Assembly (NCBI GenBank): GCA_963853835.1 | Contig: OY970822.1 | Coordinates: forward strand, 20,493,058-20,557,057 | Direction of reading: 5' to 3' | DNA from: Calendula officinalis | Lineage: Eukaryota > Streptophyta > Magnoliopsida > Asterales > Asteraceae | Length of the DNA stretch: 64,000 nucleotides | Part shown: piece after piece, positions 10,337 to 22,084 of the stretch | How the letters are laid out: every line of letters starts with the position of its first letter | Position numbering within the stretch: position 1 is the first letter of the stretch | Program-made: the position numbers and the translations under genes | The notes under the pieces: model-generated | What the model saw: only the letters and a program-made list of their open reading frames with translations | What the model was told of the DNA's origin: nothing | Database searches by the model: none

Positions 10337-10589
10337 TTGGAAAATAAGCTTTTAAATTTTTAGAAATCAAAAGTCGTGTGCCAAAAACCGCTAAAACCAA
10401 AACTGACAGGAACCAAAACCATTGGCTTTGAAAATCCTATAACCGAAATTAGCGGATTGGATTCGGTTTAAGCCTAAAACCACCCCAAACTGCCTCATGT
10501 ACACCCCTACGGCATATATTATCATTTAAAAATATAATACCTGATAATTAATCTTATTTATATTCATACTTTACCATTTAGCATAAATC

Positions 10590-11345
10590 ATTATAAATAG
10601 TATTGTGTATTTGTGTTTAATTTGAGTAGTAATTAAAACACAATTTTCAAATTCGTTTCTTTTCTTTTCTTGATTTTTTGATTAGTGAATAAAAGTAAGA
10701 ATTTATTAACAATCTTAACATAATTAACTATAAATAATATTGTATTTGGCTTGATTAGTGGTCAAAACATAATTTTTTATTCTTTATTATTTTTATATTT
10801 TTTTAATTCTTTATTATTTATTTTTTATTAGTAAATAAAATTTAGACTTTATTAGTAGTAGTCTTAGCATATTTCACTTTAATCAGTATTTTGTTTGACT
10901 TGAGTAGTAGCCAAAACACAATTCAATATTTTTATTGATTTTTTAAATTACTTTGATTTTTTGATTAGTGAATAAAAGTAAGACTGTAGTAGTCTTAACA
11001 TAATTCACTATAAAAGAGTATTGAGTTTGACTTGAGTCGTACTCAATACATAATTCAATATTTTTATTGATTAACTTTTAACTTTTATTATTTTTTTATT
11101 AATGAACAAAAGTAAGAATTTATTAGTTGTTTTAAGATAATTCACCATAGATAGTATTGTGTTTGACCTGAGTAGTAGTCAAAACACAATTCTCCATCTT
11201 TTTAATTTTTTTATTAGTGAACTAAATTAAGACGTTATTAGTAGTCTTAAGATATTTCACTTTAAATAGTACTCTGTTTGAATTGATTAGTAGTCAAAAC
11301 ACAATTCAATATTTTTATTACTTTTTTATTTATATTTTTTGATTT
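10590..11345. repeat. Diverged tandem repeat, about 115-150 bp unit, six copies
   Basis: The marker GTAGTCAAAACACAATTC and close variants recurs near 10625, 10751, 10901, 11032, 11169 and 11284. Each is followed by a T-rich part, then TTAGTGAATAAAAGTAAGA-like and TTAACATAATTCACTATA-like parts in fixed order. Copies differ by many substitutions and indels, so the array is old. No open frame is present. Confidence 0.7.
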
Positions 11346-11707
11346 TTTGGAAGTAAGACTTTTTAGTAAATAAATAGAAGATAAAAATGACGGTGTGTCA
11401 GATAACCCATCAAATGTTGTTTTAAAAAAAAATACTATTTATCTTAATATTTCTTATTTCTTATTTAGATATATTTTGTTGTATTTATATGATTTTCAGT
11501 TATTATGATTTGTTTAATGTTATAATTTTCACCTCTGATATCATATTTTTAATATTATTATTCTAATATAGTATATAGTCATGTCTATAACATTATCAAG
11601 TTCTCAATAAATTATTTACCTTATGAAAATATTATATAATTTCATATTTTATATGACTTACATATAAAAAACATATTTCTATTGTATAAAAGTTACGTTT
11701 GACTACA

Positions 11708-11737
11708 ACCCGTGAGTTTTCACGGGTCAGAAACTAG
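11708..11737 (+). mobile_element. Helitron 3' terminus
   Basis: ACCCGTGAGTTTTCACGGGT forms an 8-bp stem with a GTTT loop. After the short spacer CAGAAA comes CTAG, with T following, which is the canonical plant Helitron 3' end (subterminal hairpin, CTRR, insertion before T). The matching 5' end was not found, so the extent is unknown; the tandem repeat upstream may belong to it. Confidence 0.65.
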
Positions 11738-12106
11738 TTATAATATATTAGAAGAGTTAAATAATATATTAATAAGGGATTAAATTTATAAAAAAATGAG
11801 ATTTAAGTTAAAACTTAATAGGATAAGAATGTAAACATAAGGAGTAAAGTTTAAGAGAAATAATATTTTTTCCTGCATTTTTCTTCCTACCTATATTATA
11901 TGTCTACTCACTTCTAAACCTGACATGTGTCATTCATTAATTCTCTTTCCCCGCATAATCCTTTGATTTGGACACTTATCATGAAAATGATTTGGAATAT
12001 GGTAGAAAGAAATACAATTACTCAGAGTTTAATTAATAAGAAAAGGGCAAAATTAATTGTGAGAGTATAGATGTCAAAAATATTAATTTGCCTTAGATTA
12101 AGTATA

Positions 12107-12584
12107 GAGTAAATTACACAGATGGTCCTTAAAGTTTATAGCAAATTTCACTAATGGTCCTTTAGTTTCAAAAATTACATTGATGGTTCTTTAATTCTGA
12201 AAGGTTTTTCACCGATTGTCCTCTACACTAAATGGCGTTAATTTTTTCTGTTAACTCACCCCAAGTGCAATGCACATGAGGGTAAAAAAGTCGTTTTTCA
12301 TTTCTTTTCTTTTTATTCTTAAACTAGAAACTTTTATTTAAAGAAATAAAAAGAAATGAAAAATGACCTTTTACCCTCACGTGCATTGCACATAGGGTGA
12401 GTTAACAGATTAAATTAACGTCAGTTAGTGTGAAACGCGGAGCCCGAGCGTCCGGCGAGCGAGTGGTAAAGGACCATCGGTGAAAAATCTTTCAAAATTA
12501 AGGACCATCAGTGTAATTTTTGAAACTAAAAGACCATTGGTGAAATTTGCTATAAACTTAAAGGACCATCCTTGTAATTTACTC
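12107..12584. mobile_element. Mutator-like (MULE) non-autonomous element with long inverted repeats
   Basis: Ends GAGTAAATTACA and TGTAATTTACTC begin long imperfect inverted repeats that cover most of its 478 bp, for example TGCAATGCACATGAGGGT against ACCCTCACGTGCATTGCA. A perfect 9-bp duplication TTAAGTATA flanks it at 12098-12106 and 12585-12593, the length typical of Mutator. A 61-codon ORF inside the right arm is fortuitous. No transposase is present. Confidence 0.85.
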
Positions 12585-12841
12585 TTAAGTATAATTTGCC
12601 TTAAACAAATCAGTTCCCTTTTTCAAATACCATTATTTTTACAAAATAATTTAAAATACCTTTAATTCTAAAAGACATTCAAAACACCCTTAATTTTAAT
12701 TGCATAAATAAAAGGATCTTTATTGCATAGATGAGAAAGGTAATAGACAACACGTATTATGGATAATAATAATATTATGACTCCTAATCCACAATCCACA
12801 AATGTTGTTTTAAAAAAAATGAGCTTTTTTAATTAAAAATA

Positions 12842-12994
12842 GGGTTTTGCTAATGGTAATTCTTAGGGCTATCACTAACATGCATAAAAAGTTTGTATAT
12901 TGATTAAAAAAAAATATTCCTAAAATTCAGGGGTTGTCTTTTGTGTATTTTACTTTCTTAATGACAACCCTAAGAACTGTCATTAGCATTTTCC
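12842..12994. mobile_element. Mutator-type MITE, copy A
   Basis: This is a 153-bp element with inverted ends GGGTTTTGCTAATG and CATTAGCATTTTCC, flanked by a perfect 9-bp duplication TTAAAAATA (12833-12841 and 12995-13003). Related copies are at 24995 and 25209. Confidence 0.8.
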
Positions 12995-13003
12995 TTAAAA
13001 ATA

Positions 13004-13859
13004 AAGAATGAAAGAAGAAGAAAAAACTCCTTGGTTTATAATATTGGAAGATACGCAGCATACGCACGAAACTATAGAAGTATTCCCAATGCATGAAAGT
13101 GAAAGGATATTATGGATGGACTATTTATATTGTATAAAATTGCATTATTTAAATGATATCTATTAGAAAGGTAATCTTGGAAATGGAACAACCTGACAAA
13201 TTGTGTGTTGGCTAATGTTAATTACTACAAATATACATTATCATTTTTTATTTAAACTCTAATATTATTAGAAAAGCTAAAACGTCAATACAAGATGTAA
13301 GAAAAGTTTACAAACACCTCTAACATTATGCATAATGAGTGACTCCTGCCACCTCTGCGCCACATCAGTCCGACCAAATATATAAAAGATCCCGACCAAA
13401 CACACGTAACCAGACGCCCAAATCATTCCTTTTTGAAAAAACCTTCCCCTTTGAAAATTGATCGGTCGTCTGGACGATTGATACGCACTTAGGACGCGTC
13501 AGGTTGGTGTGGGTGTAGGGGGGGACGCGTCGTTTGGTGGGGATGGGGAGGTCACGACCATTCGATCGGTTATGCGTTACGGTAAGTCTAAGAAAAGGTT
13601 AATTAACTTAATTTGGTAATCATTTGAAAAGTTTATAAGCACCCCTTAAAAAAGGGTTAATTTAGTAATCACGATACTATTTTGTTGTTATGATTTTAAG
13701 ATGTAAATTACTACTGACTATTGAGTAATGTCTTGTAGTAGAAATACAGTTCTAACCCACTAACCCATAATTTAAAGTTATATATGGCGAATTATTCTTA
13801 ATAATTTTAAAAACCTAGGGAATTTAATACCAATTTTAAGCAAATACCAATAATATATA
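13004..13859. other. Intergenic DNA, no gene recognised
   Basis: No long open frame, RNA gene or clear repeat was recognised. A slightly GC-richer patch at about 13440-13570 has ACGCGTC repeated twice without further structure. Confidence 0.5.
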
Positions 13860-14125
13860 CTTCCTTCTATTCTAAATGAGTGATTCATTGTTGATCTTAA
13901 AATTTTGTAGTAAAGATTGTAATGATTTTGAATAAAATGAGGTTAATAGTATTTAAAAGTAAAAATAAGAGTAAATTGGACATTACATTATATTAATTAT
14001 TAAATGAGCTAAGTATCGGATGTGGGTCACATTACTTTTACCAAATAATGTAAAATTTCTAAGTGTAACACTTATTTTGACACACTAAAAAATTGAAAAA
14101 TATCACTTATTTTGAATTTGGGAAA
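13860..14125. mobile_element. Degraded Stowaway MITE
   Basis: The left end CTTCCTTCTATTCTAAATGA and the right end CACTTATTTTGAATTTGG are imperfect Stowaway termini. The middle resembles the copies at 9413 and 9925. TA is at the left; the right terminus has decayed. Confidence 0.6.
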
Positions 14126-16437
14126 TTATACAACTTTATATTAAAAAAAAAACTAAAACGAAAATGTTCAGATTAATACTCTAATAGTATACTCCATAAT
14201 CTAAATAGACAAGATTCAATGATAACATACTAACCGATAGTTTGTTTATTAATCTTACTATTATTTAACAATATTACTTATTAACTAAAATTTGTGTTTC
14301 TAAAGTGAGTTTATTTAACATGCGACCCTGGGTAAATGATAAAAAAAGATTTATTATATAAATTTAAATGTATTGTTCATATTTTAAGATGTATTTAGTA
14401 AATGTGAAGAAAAAAAACTAAATTTATTATAATATTAGGTACAAGTTACACAAATTTTCTTTTTTAAATTATACACCTTTAACCGTTGGTTTTAATAATA
14501 ACGTCGATTGATTCTAACCCGAAAAGAACAATGCTGGACTTTTTGAGGTTATGCCTGATTAAAAATGTCATTTGCTGAATACGTTGAATTTAGTAGAATG
14601 TTCACTAGATTAGAGTCTATTGATAGATTTTTTTTTAACGACAATTGGATTTATGTCCACTATTGGTCTATTGGTTTTGAACTCTCTCAATCTCAACTTT
14701 TACCCATATACACACTGATTGTTGGACGTTGACCGGAAAATCTGCTTACTATCTTGTTTGTTTGTTTAAGGCCAATAGGCCATAGCCCTTTGACCAAAGA
14801 TTCTATATTTCCTTGTTGTGCGTTGCCAATTTAAAATAATAAAGTGATTTATGTACCTTATTTTTATTGCATATATCATATTATGCAAGTTTTTCAATAA
14901 ATTGTATAATTATATTAAATAATAATTATGATGATTGAAGTAAAAGTAGTGATACATAAATCATCTTTCATTTACGATCGATAGATTATCAACAAATTGT
15001 ACATTGTATAATACTCCGTATAAATTTAAGATATATCTGAAAGATAATACATATATACCACAAACATGGCCATAAATGTGGTAAGATGCATGTATAAGTC
15101 ATGTAGGACGTATATAAAAAAAATATATTCAAAAACATTATTTCGAGATAGAAAAAGTCCAACCACAGGATCGATTGAAGAAAACCAATTGCAATGTAGA
15201 TGAAGTGAATTATCGTTGAAAAGATAAGGAAAGCTCGAGGAAAGCAAGGATAGTTGACCACTGCACGCGAAAAAGAAGAAGAAGAAGAAGAGCTAGTGTA
15301 CATATGACTCTTCAAACAAACATGCAAGCATATTCATTCCATGATATATGACTTTTCTTTTATTGAGTAATTTTCTTTTCTCCATACAATTCCACATGCC
15401 ATTGAATTCTCCCTAACAAATATTTAGTTACATTTATTGTTCGAGAAAGGTTATAACGGAGTAAATTATAGAAGTTTTCATGTATTTTCTAGATTTTCAT
15501 GTTTCGTTACTCAACTTTTTCACATTTTAGATCCCAATTATGAATTATCCATCTTTTTGTAGTTTTTGTCCAACAACTATGTAATGTAGATATATGAACC
15601 TTTCATATCCAATATGAAATATTATAACCAAATATTTTAGTTTTTAATCATTGAATGATTACTTGAGCATACAAAATTAATGATGAAAGAATAAAAGTGT
15701 CAAGGGCATGAGAAATCGACAAGCTTGTTAGTTTAGATTAATTAATAGAGTTTCTTGGCATCAACTGAGTTCTTAAGTTGACTAATTAAAAAGTGCCAAA
15801 CAACATGCAAAGTACACATTTTTAAGTATTTTAATTAAGATCGGGTATGAGATCAATTCAAGTCATCAATTACTTAACTAATTACTTATTATCAGTTGAC
15901 TTTTTTTATTTTAATCAAATTAAGCTAATGAATTGAATTATGGTTACAGGATCTTCAAAGAAATGCCAAGAGCTTTAGACTAAAGTCTTTATCACTTACA
16001 CTTCCTAGCAACTACCTTCATTTACTCACTAGCTACATCACCTTTGTTTTAATATTGGAAATATATGTTCGATTTTAAAGCTTGTGGAATTTTTTAATTT
16101 AAGTCATAAAACATATCTTTTCCTTCTAGTGGTTACACAATAATTAAGTATTTTCGGTATTAACTTCAACAAATAACACAACTGCATAAAAAAAGTGTTG
16201 CAATCTACTCACCATGTGAAATTTGTGTGTAACTTTTGTGCAGGACCACAATTTCCTTCGCAGAAAGGATAACTTTAGATAGGTACTCAACCGACCATAC
16301 TAACTAGAAGTAAGTAATTAAGACGGTATTCCTTTTTAGCTTATTTTCAAGCTTATTAACTACCTTATTTTTTACTTAACCCCGCCTTATTAATTAGAAG
16401 TAATCAATTAATGGCTACTTAACCCTACCTTATCAAT
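14126..16437. other. AT-rich intergenic DNA, no gene recognised
   Basis: Only short spurious open frames occur, including a 112-codon minus-strand frame at 14989-15327 made of low-complexity codons with a serine run from a GAA microsatellite. No RNA gene was recognised. Confidence 0.5.
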
Positions 16438-16835
16438 TAGTGTTGTAAAATTCAGTTAATTTAGTTGAGTACTCATCGAGTACCATGTACTGAGCAGAGC
16501 TCGATGGTATGCTGAGTTGAGTTGGCCCAGATCGGCCAGAACTCGAAAACTCTATCAAAATCTCTGCAATGCTTAATTTCCCACTTACCCCACTTTCCAA
16601 AATACATTTTAAGTTATTAGTCTTTTATCATATTTACATACAATATTAGTTTGATGCATTATATTTATAGGTTCTAAAATATGTTCTGTTTCTAAAAACT
16701 AGAAAAATTATATGTATAATATATATTTTTAAACAGATTTATATATAAAAATCCCAATCCAAGTACTTACCGAGTAACTAAGTACTCACTTCAGAGTCGT
16801 CGAACGAGTACTAAGTAGTTAGTTTTGCAATCATA
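16438..16835. mobile_element. Non-autonomous hAT element
   Basis: An exact 8-bp duplication TTATCAAT (16430-16437 and 16836-16843) flanks 398 bp. The ends TAGTGTTGTAAAA and TTTTGCAATCATA are imperfect inverted repeats. The interior has GAGTACT-type motifs near both ends in opposite orientation. There is no ORF. Confidence 0.75.
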
Positions 16836-17397
16836 TTATCAATTGATCGATATCACTATTGTTATTGTTATATCATCTCTACTGATTAACATCAGCTAAA
16901 TTTTCATTATTTAACTTGAAATATCCTAACTCACTCATCAAATAACATTCAATATTTACAAAGGAGCATACCATTTATTTGGAAAATATTCTTTTTAACT
17001 GAATTACATATTTGCTATTTTGCTCCCATAATAATAATACTTACCTTAAAACAAAGTAGCTTTAAAAAACTGCAAAATAATTTTAATTGAATTTCCAACT
17101 TAAATTCAAACTAAAAAAAAAATGCATGGACATGATTTTAAACAAAATTTTTATAAATTTTTATCATTTTTTCGGATTTTCCGTTAAAAAAAGCATTTAT
17201 CAATATTATTGATATTTTATATTTTAAGCTTAATTATTTAGAGATTATATACAACTAAATTCGAAAACCTAAAAAAAGTGCAACTTGGAACCAACGAATA
17301 TCTATATTTTCAATTAAAACACTTATACGCTAAAAAATGAATCAGTATAATTATTCTTTAGTTTACAAGGGCACCATATTTCTTAAATTATAATTAC

Positions 17398-17880
17398 ATG
17401 TATTATTATCATTATAGATCCATAGAAAGGGGTCCTTATTTGAAGAAGTTGAAGAAGCAATGCATTTTCGTAAAATATACATATATGTATACAAATACAT
17501 ACATGTATGTATATATACATATATAATTAGACCATATATATTATATATATGCATATTCATGCCCTATATATATGTATATATACACATATATATACACATG
17601 CATTTTACATAACTTGCATTTGCATTTTCATATCGGAACTTGCATTTTCGTTTACGAAAATGCATATACATACCGTATATATATATGTGTATATATATAC
17701 ATATCGAGGGTATACATGTGAAAATATATATATCTATGGTCTAAATATTTATGTATATGTACATATATGTATGTATATGTGTGTTTATATGTATATTTTA
17801 CGAAAATGTAACCCTTTTCTAGCTTCTTCAAATAAGAATGTTTCTTTATTGATCCATATTCTTATTATCAGTATCATTTC
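17398..17880. repeat. Large imperfect inverted repeat (about 480 bp)
   Basis: The left arm contains CTTATTTGAAGAAG at about 17434 and CATTTTCGTAAAATATACAT at about 17463. The right arm holds their complements at about 17795 and 17825. Arms of roughly 80 bp surround an AT-rich, TATATG-rich middle with a further inner pair of CATTTTCGT/ACGAAAATG. Open frames here (17363-17560, 17549-17887) are low complexity. It is probably a MITE, about 0.8 kb beyond the 3' end of KASII. Confidence 0.6.
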
Positions 17881-18018
17881 AGTATAAACTAATATGAATT
17901 CATTGTTCAAAAAATGCAGTTGATGGGCTTATCCACTTTACAAATACGTACTAGTATTATAATTAGAATTTGGTGGGCTCATATGTGGGTTTCTGGACCA
18001 AAATTATTCCTTTATTTT

Positions 18019-18297
18019 TTAAAAATTCACTTGCTTCACTCCTCCAGGGAGATGGTCAGATGGAACATGGAACACGAATAATATTGTTTCTCTTAGGGTG
18101 ACAATTGAGATCGGATTCAGGTTCAGAAGTTGCATGTAGAAACATTCAACAAAGTTGACAATAAAACATTGTAAAACCAATGCAACCACTTGGTACATAT
18201 TATTTTCTATTCTATACAACCAAGAGTGGAAACCCTTAGGTGCATTTTGTTGTAGGAAAATGTGGTAGAAATATTTCAATGAAAACTTGAAAAACAA
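18019..18297 (-). other. 92-codon open frame of unknown meaning
   Basis: A minus-strand frame without low-complexity bias lies downstream of KASII. I recognise no domain. It could be a fragment of a former gene (its end reads VPSDHLPGGVKQVNF) or chance. There is no supporting splice or promoter evidence. Confidence 0.2.
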
Positions 18298-18705
18298 ATA
18301 ACATAATCAAATTGAAATGAGAAGTCAATCTTCAATCATACAAATAAATCTATGAAAAGTGACTCATAGTTATCAACTGATTTCTTTTTCATTAATAAAA
18401 AAACGCTCTTGTTTTCTAAACTCTTAAAAACTTGTGATTCTTTTTTAACGTGGTAATATAACAATTAAAGATGTATTGTTATTATAAAGATGATTTAGCA
18501 AACACATGATCGAAAAAAGAAAAAAACATGAGCAAGGAAGAATCCAAGAAAATATATTCATCTAGTTTGACAAAAAGTACATATGGAAGCAACAACAGTC
18601 AGTTACTACTACTAGTATTAGATGATACAAGAGGAGAAATGACATTGTTATCCTTCATCTTCTTTTTCCCAGACCAGACCATTGTTTCATCAGACAAACA
18701 AACAC

Positions 18706-18781
18706 CTGAAACAAACAAAGATCAATAATAAGCAAACAGCACAGCAGTGTTAATCATTAGCATCTTGATTATTTTCCTTAC
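18706..18781 (-). other. Probable intron in the KASII 3' UTR
   Basis: Eight bases after the KASII stop codon the minus strand reads CTTG followed by GTAAGG, a strong donor. A TTTGTTTGTTTCAG acceptor ends at 18706. Joining them would put a terminal untranslated exon at or below 18705. This is a sequence inference only. Confidence 0.5.
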
Positions 18782-18789
18782 CAAGTAAA

Positions 18790-21746
18790 CTATTGGAAAG
18801 GGGCAAACAGTATTGAGGAGTTGTGACCCCCAAATCCAAATGAATTTGACAATCCCACCTTCACTTGCAGTTTTTCTTTCTTTGGGCCCACCAGCACTTT
18901 CGTGTCCTGTATACAATCACATTAATCAACAAATATTTCATCACATTTGGATTAAAAGATACATACCACGCCTTTGTCTGGATTTTCAAGATTAATATTC
19001 GGATGAATCCAGCCTGTCCGTATCGCCTACACCACCAAAAACAGTTATTAATGTAATGATATTTGATTTACAAATAAATATATATAAAAAGGAGTAATTT
19101 ACCTGTACAGTCGCAACAGCTTCAACAGCACCAGCTGCTCCTAGAAGGTGACCTATCATGGATTTTGTAGAGTTCACTCGCAACTGCAAATATAACAGAC
19201 AATAAAGTCAAATGACATATATACCATTGAGATTTTGTCTATTTACCTGTTGGTTGTTGCCAAAACAATGAAGAAGAGCTTGGTATTCCTTGAGGTCGCC
19301 AGCTGGCGTTGATGTGGCATGTGCATTGATGTAGTTCACATCTTCTCTTGCCACTCCAGCCTGAGATAACGCTTTCTCTATGCATAAAATCACACCCGCA
19401 CCTGTACACATTTTATTTTTATTTTTTATCTTTTTATTTTTAAATAAACAGATATTATAACCAGAATTAATTATATCCGTTTGCTACCTTGTGGATGAGG
19501 CTCTGTCATATGATAGGCATCACAAGTGAAGCTTCCACCCAGAAATTCTGCGTAGATTGTAGCACCCCTTGCCTAAACACCAACATATCATATGATTACC
19601 ACCAAATCTTTACTTTAGAGATTAATTTAATCTATTTATTTATCCTTAAACAAACAAACAAACAAACAAACCTTAGCATGCTCAAGTTCTTCCAACAATA
19701 GCACTCCAGCTCCTTCTCCCATAACAAACCCATCACGCCCCTGTTTCAACAAATTTATGTCCCTTAAATGACATTAATTAATTAATAATTCATAAAATAA
19801 AATATATATGGAATATTACCGAATCCCATGGGCGGGAGGCTTTAGCAGGGTCACTGTTTCTCTCAGATAGAGCTCTGCATGCCACAAATCCTCCCAATCC
19901 TACACCATGTCATAAGCTAATCTAATCTATCCATGAGATTTCTATATTATTATACCCAAAAAGAAATAAAATATAATACCTATAGGTATGATGATAGCAT
20001 CAGAACCACCACAAAGCATCACATCCTGCAAGGTTCTCTACACTGTCAGAAACCACCAAACTATATATATACATTTTTATTTGTTAAATACAAGACCACT
20101 TACAGCTTCACCTCTGATGATGTGATTTGCTGCATTCAATATACAGAAGTTGCTGGTTGCACAAGCTGTAGAGATAGAATAGTTTGGACCCATCCATCCC
20201 TGAACCAAAACCAAAATATAACAAATCACAAGCTGCATTGCATTGCATTCAGATGAAATTCATAAAATTTAACATTCACTCACCAGATCCATTGCCAGCA
20301 TTGCAGATCCCATGTTAGTAGTAGCAAAAGGTACACAGAAAGGATTCATCTTCCTATATGAAACCCTCAAAGCTTCTATGGCATCATTGAAAACCTAAAT
20401 CACCCACATGCAACAATTACACAAACAGAAATGAAAAAGAAAACACTTGTTCACTGAACATTACCTTCATACCACCCATAGCTGAACCAATCAGAACTCC
20501 ACATCTGGTTTTATCTAACTCGTTCATCAGATCTTCAGTTAATCCACCATCTGCAAGAGCTTTCTTGCCAGCAGTAAGCATGTAGAGCATGAACCTGTCC
20601 ATCCTCTTGGATAGCTTTGGTGCAACCCATCCTTCTGTTGAGAAATCTTTTATCTCACCAGCAATTCTCTGTAATTCAAACTTTGTTCTGTTATGCCAAT
20701 TTTAATCAACAAAGTTATAAAATGGAAACATATTTAGTGTAAAGACATACAGTTGGGAAGTTGGAGCAATCGAATGCCTCAATTTCTGTAATGCCACTAA
20801 CACCTTCTAGCAAATTATTATAGAATTCAGTTGGATTGCTACCAATTGGGGTCTCCACACCCATCCCTGTCACAACCACTCTCCTTTGTTTTGTTGGCAG
20901 TTTCTTTTTTGTTACGGTCTCCATTGAAGGTTGAATGGCTATAGCCATTGCTTGACCTGCATGTCGATTGAGATATCAATTATTTTGTAAAGAAATTGTC
21001 CAGAAAGAACAAAGTATGCTCAATTTTACTGATGAATGGCATTGGGTAACCCATAGAACCTATTATGACATGCATACACGTATGTGTTGTCTGAGAGAGA
21101 GAGAGAGAGGGAGGGAGGACTGTGTATTAATGCAACTAACTTTCATCAAAATTAAATATCTATATTAAATATACCATTGCATGAATTTACAAACACACAA
21201 ATTTGACGCAAGATGCGTACAATAAAATACACAAATTAAACAAATCAAGCTACTCTGCAACTTGAATATCATCTCGAATGTTATCTATGTTTTAAATTAA
21301 CACGCATACCAGGCTTGATGAACTAAAAATTGGATTCAATTCGATAAAAACGAGAAGAAAATAGAAATACAATCAGTCCTGAAAACAGAGAGCAAGGGCT
21401 TTCAGGATCCAAACAAAAAAAACTAGTAATAAGGGAAAAGAAAGGGGAATTGAAGATTACCTGAACGAGTACGGCGTGTGCGAGGGGTAGGAGGATTTGC
21501 GGATCTGAAAGTGCCGAAAAAGGCAGAAGAAGAAAGTGAAAATCGATCGCACGGAGATAAACTTAATGAAGACGACATGAAACCCTCAATGGTATTGCGT
21601 TTGGATAAAAGCCTGCGTTTGCGAGCCCATCTGGCGCTGGTAGGTTTAGAATTGGGAGAAGAAGAGAAGAGAGATGAGGGATTTTGGCAAGAAACAGACA
21701 TGCAGGCGGCTACTATCCATGTGCACACCACGGAGGATGCCGCCAT
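18790..21746 (-). CDS. KAS2: 3-oxoacyl-[acyl-carrier-protein] synthase II (KASII), plastid
   Basis: It condenses 16:0-ACP with malonyl-ACP, the step towards 18:0-ACP in plastid fatty acid synthesis. Thirteen coding exons (minus strand, 5' to 3'): 21746-21461, 20956-20751, 20668-20465, 20394-20284, 20199-20104, 20025-19980, 19899-19820, 19740-19672, 19572-19488, 19401-19247, 19183-19103, 19026-18967, 18906-18790. All introns read GT-AG on the minus strand; the exons total 1596 nt in one open frame, 531 residues plus TAG. The N-terminus is rich in Ser, Arg and Ala and lacks acidic residues early on, like a chloroplast transit peptide. The thiolase-fold core starts near VVVTGMGVETPIG. The active site is Cys282 (STACATSN), His422 (NAHATST) and His458 (GHLLGA), with Lys453 in TKSMIG. 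The FATTNMGSAMLAMDLGWMGPN stretch favours KASII over KASI. Length fits plant KASII. No lesion is seen. Confidence 0.95.
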
Positions 21747-22084
21747 CGTGAATCGTCCGTCGTCTATTAAGCTTCAAAGATCATATAATTTGTGGATTTT
21801 GAAGTGAAAGTGGTGGCGGTAGCGGCGACGGAGAGACAGAGGGTTGTTGCTGGTGGCTGAGAGCGTTGAATCTGGGGAACGATGAACAAGTGAGGGAGAG
21901 AGAGAGAGAAAGAGAAAAGGTTTTTGCGTCTAGTGTTTTGAGAGAGTGAGTTAAGCCAAACCACTGCAGAAAGAAATCCGAGTCGTCCAACTCACCCCCA
22001 CAGACTGGGCCCACACCAGATGACAAATGTAACAATATATTTTACAATCAGCTCAAATCATATTTTTTATTTATTTATTAAGAG
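21747..22084 (-). promoter_or_regulatory. KASII 5' flank: leader and proximal promoter
   Basis: Only 338 bp separate the KASII ATG (21746) from a hAT element. On the minus strand this region carries a CT-rich tract (about 21892-21918), common in plant leaders. No TATA box was assigned with confidence. Confidence 0.45.

Larger units (their letters stand above)
9218..10509. mobile_element. hAT-type element remnant with TAGGGGTGAGCA ends, interrupted by MITEs
   Basis: The left end TAGGGGTGAGCA and right end TGTACACCCCTA match the termini of the MITEs at 25841 and 27146. Subterminal AACCGAA-type repeats are present on both sides. Two Stowaway MITEs (9413-9729, 9925-10239) and a hairpin (10246-10336) lie inside. 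The flanking 8-mers CTATAGAG and CGGCATAT do not match, so the two ends may not be one insertion. Confidence 0.45.

Noticed and set aside
7804..11737. A complete Helitron from the LTR break to CTAG
   Set aside because: No TC-starting 5' terminus was found and the bases after 11737 do not continue the LTR, so the full extent cannot be supported.
14989..15327. 112-codon minus-strand frame with serine run
   Set aside because: The serine run comes from a GAA microsatellite; no domain, splice signals or homology visible.
17363..17887. Open frames rich in Tyr, Ile, Met and His
   Set aside because: They come from TATATG-rich DNA in the inverted repeat; low complexity only.
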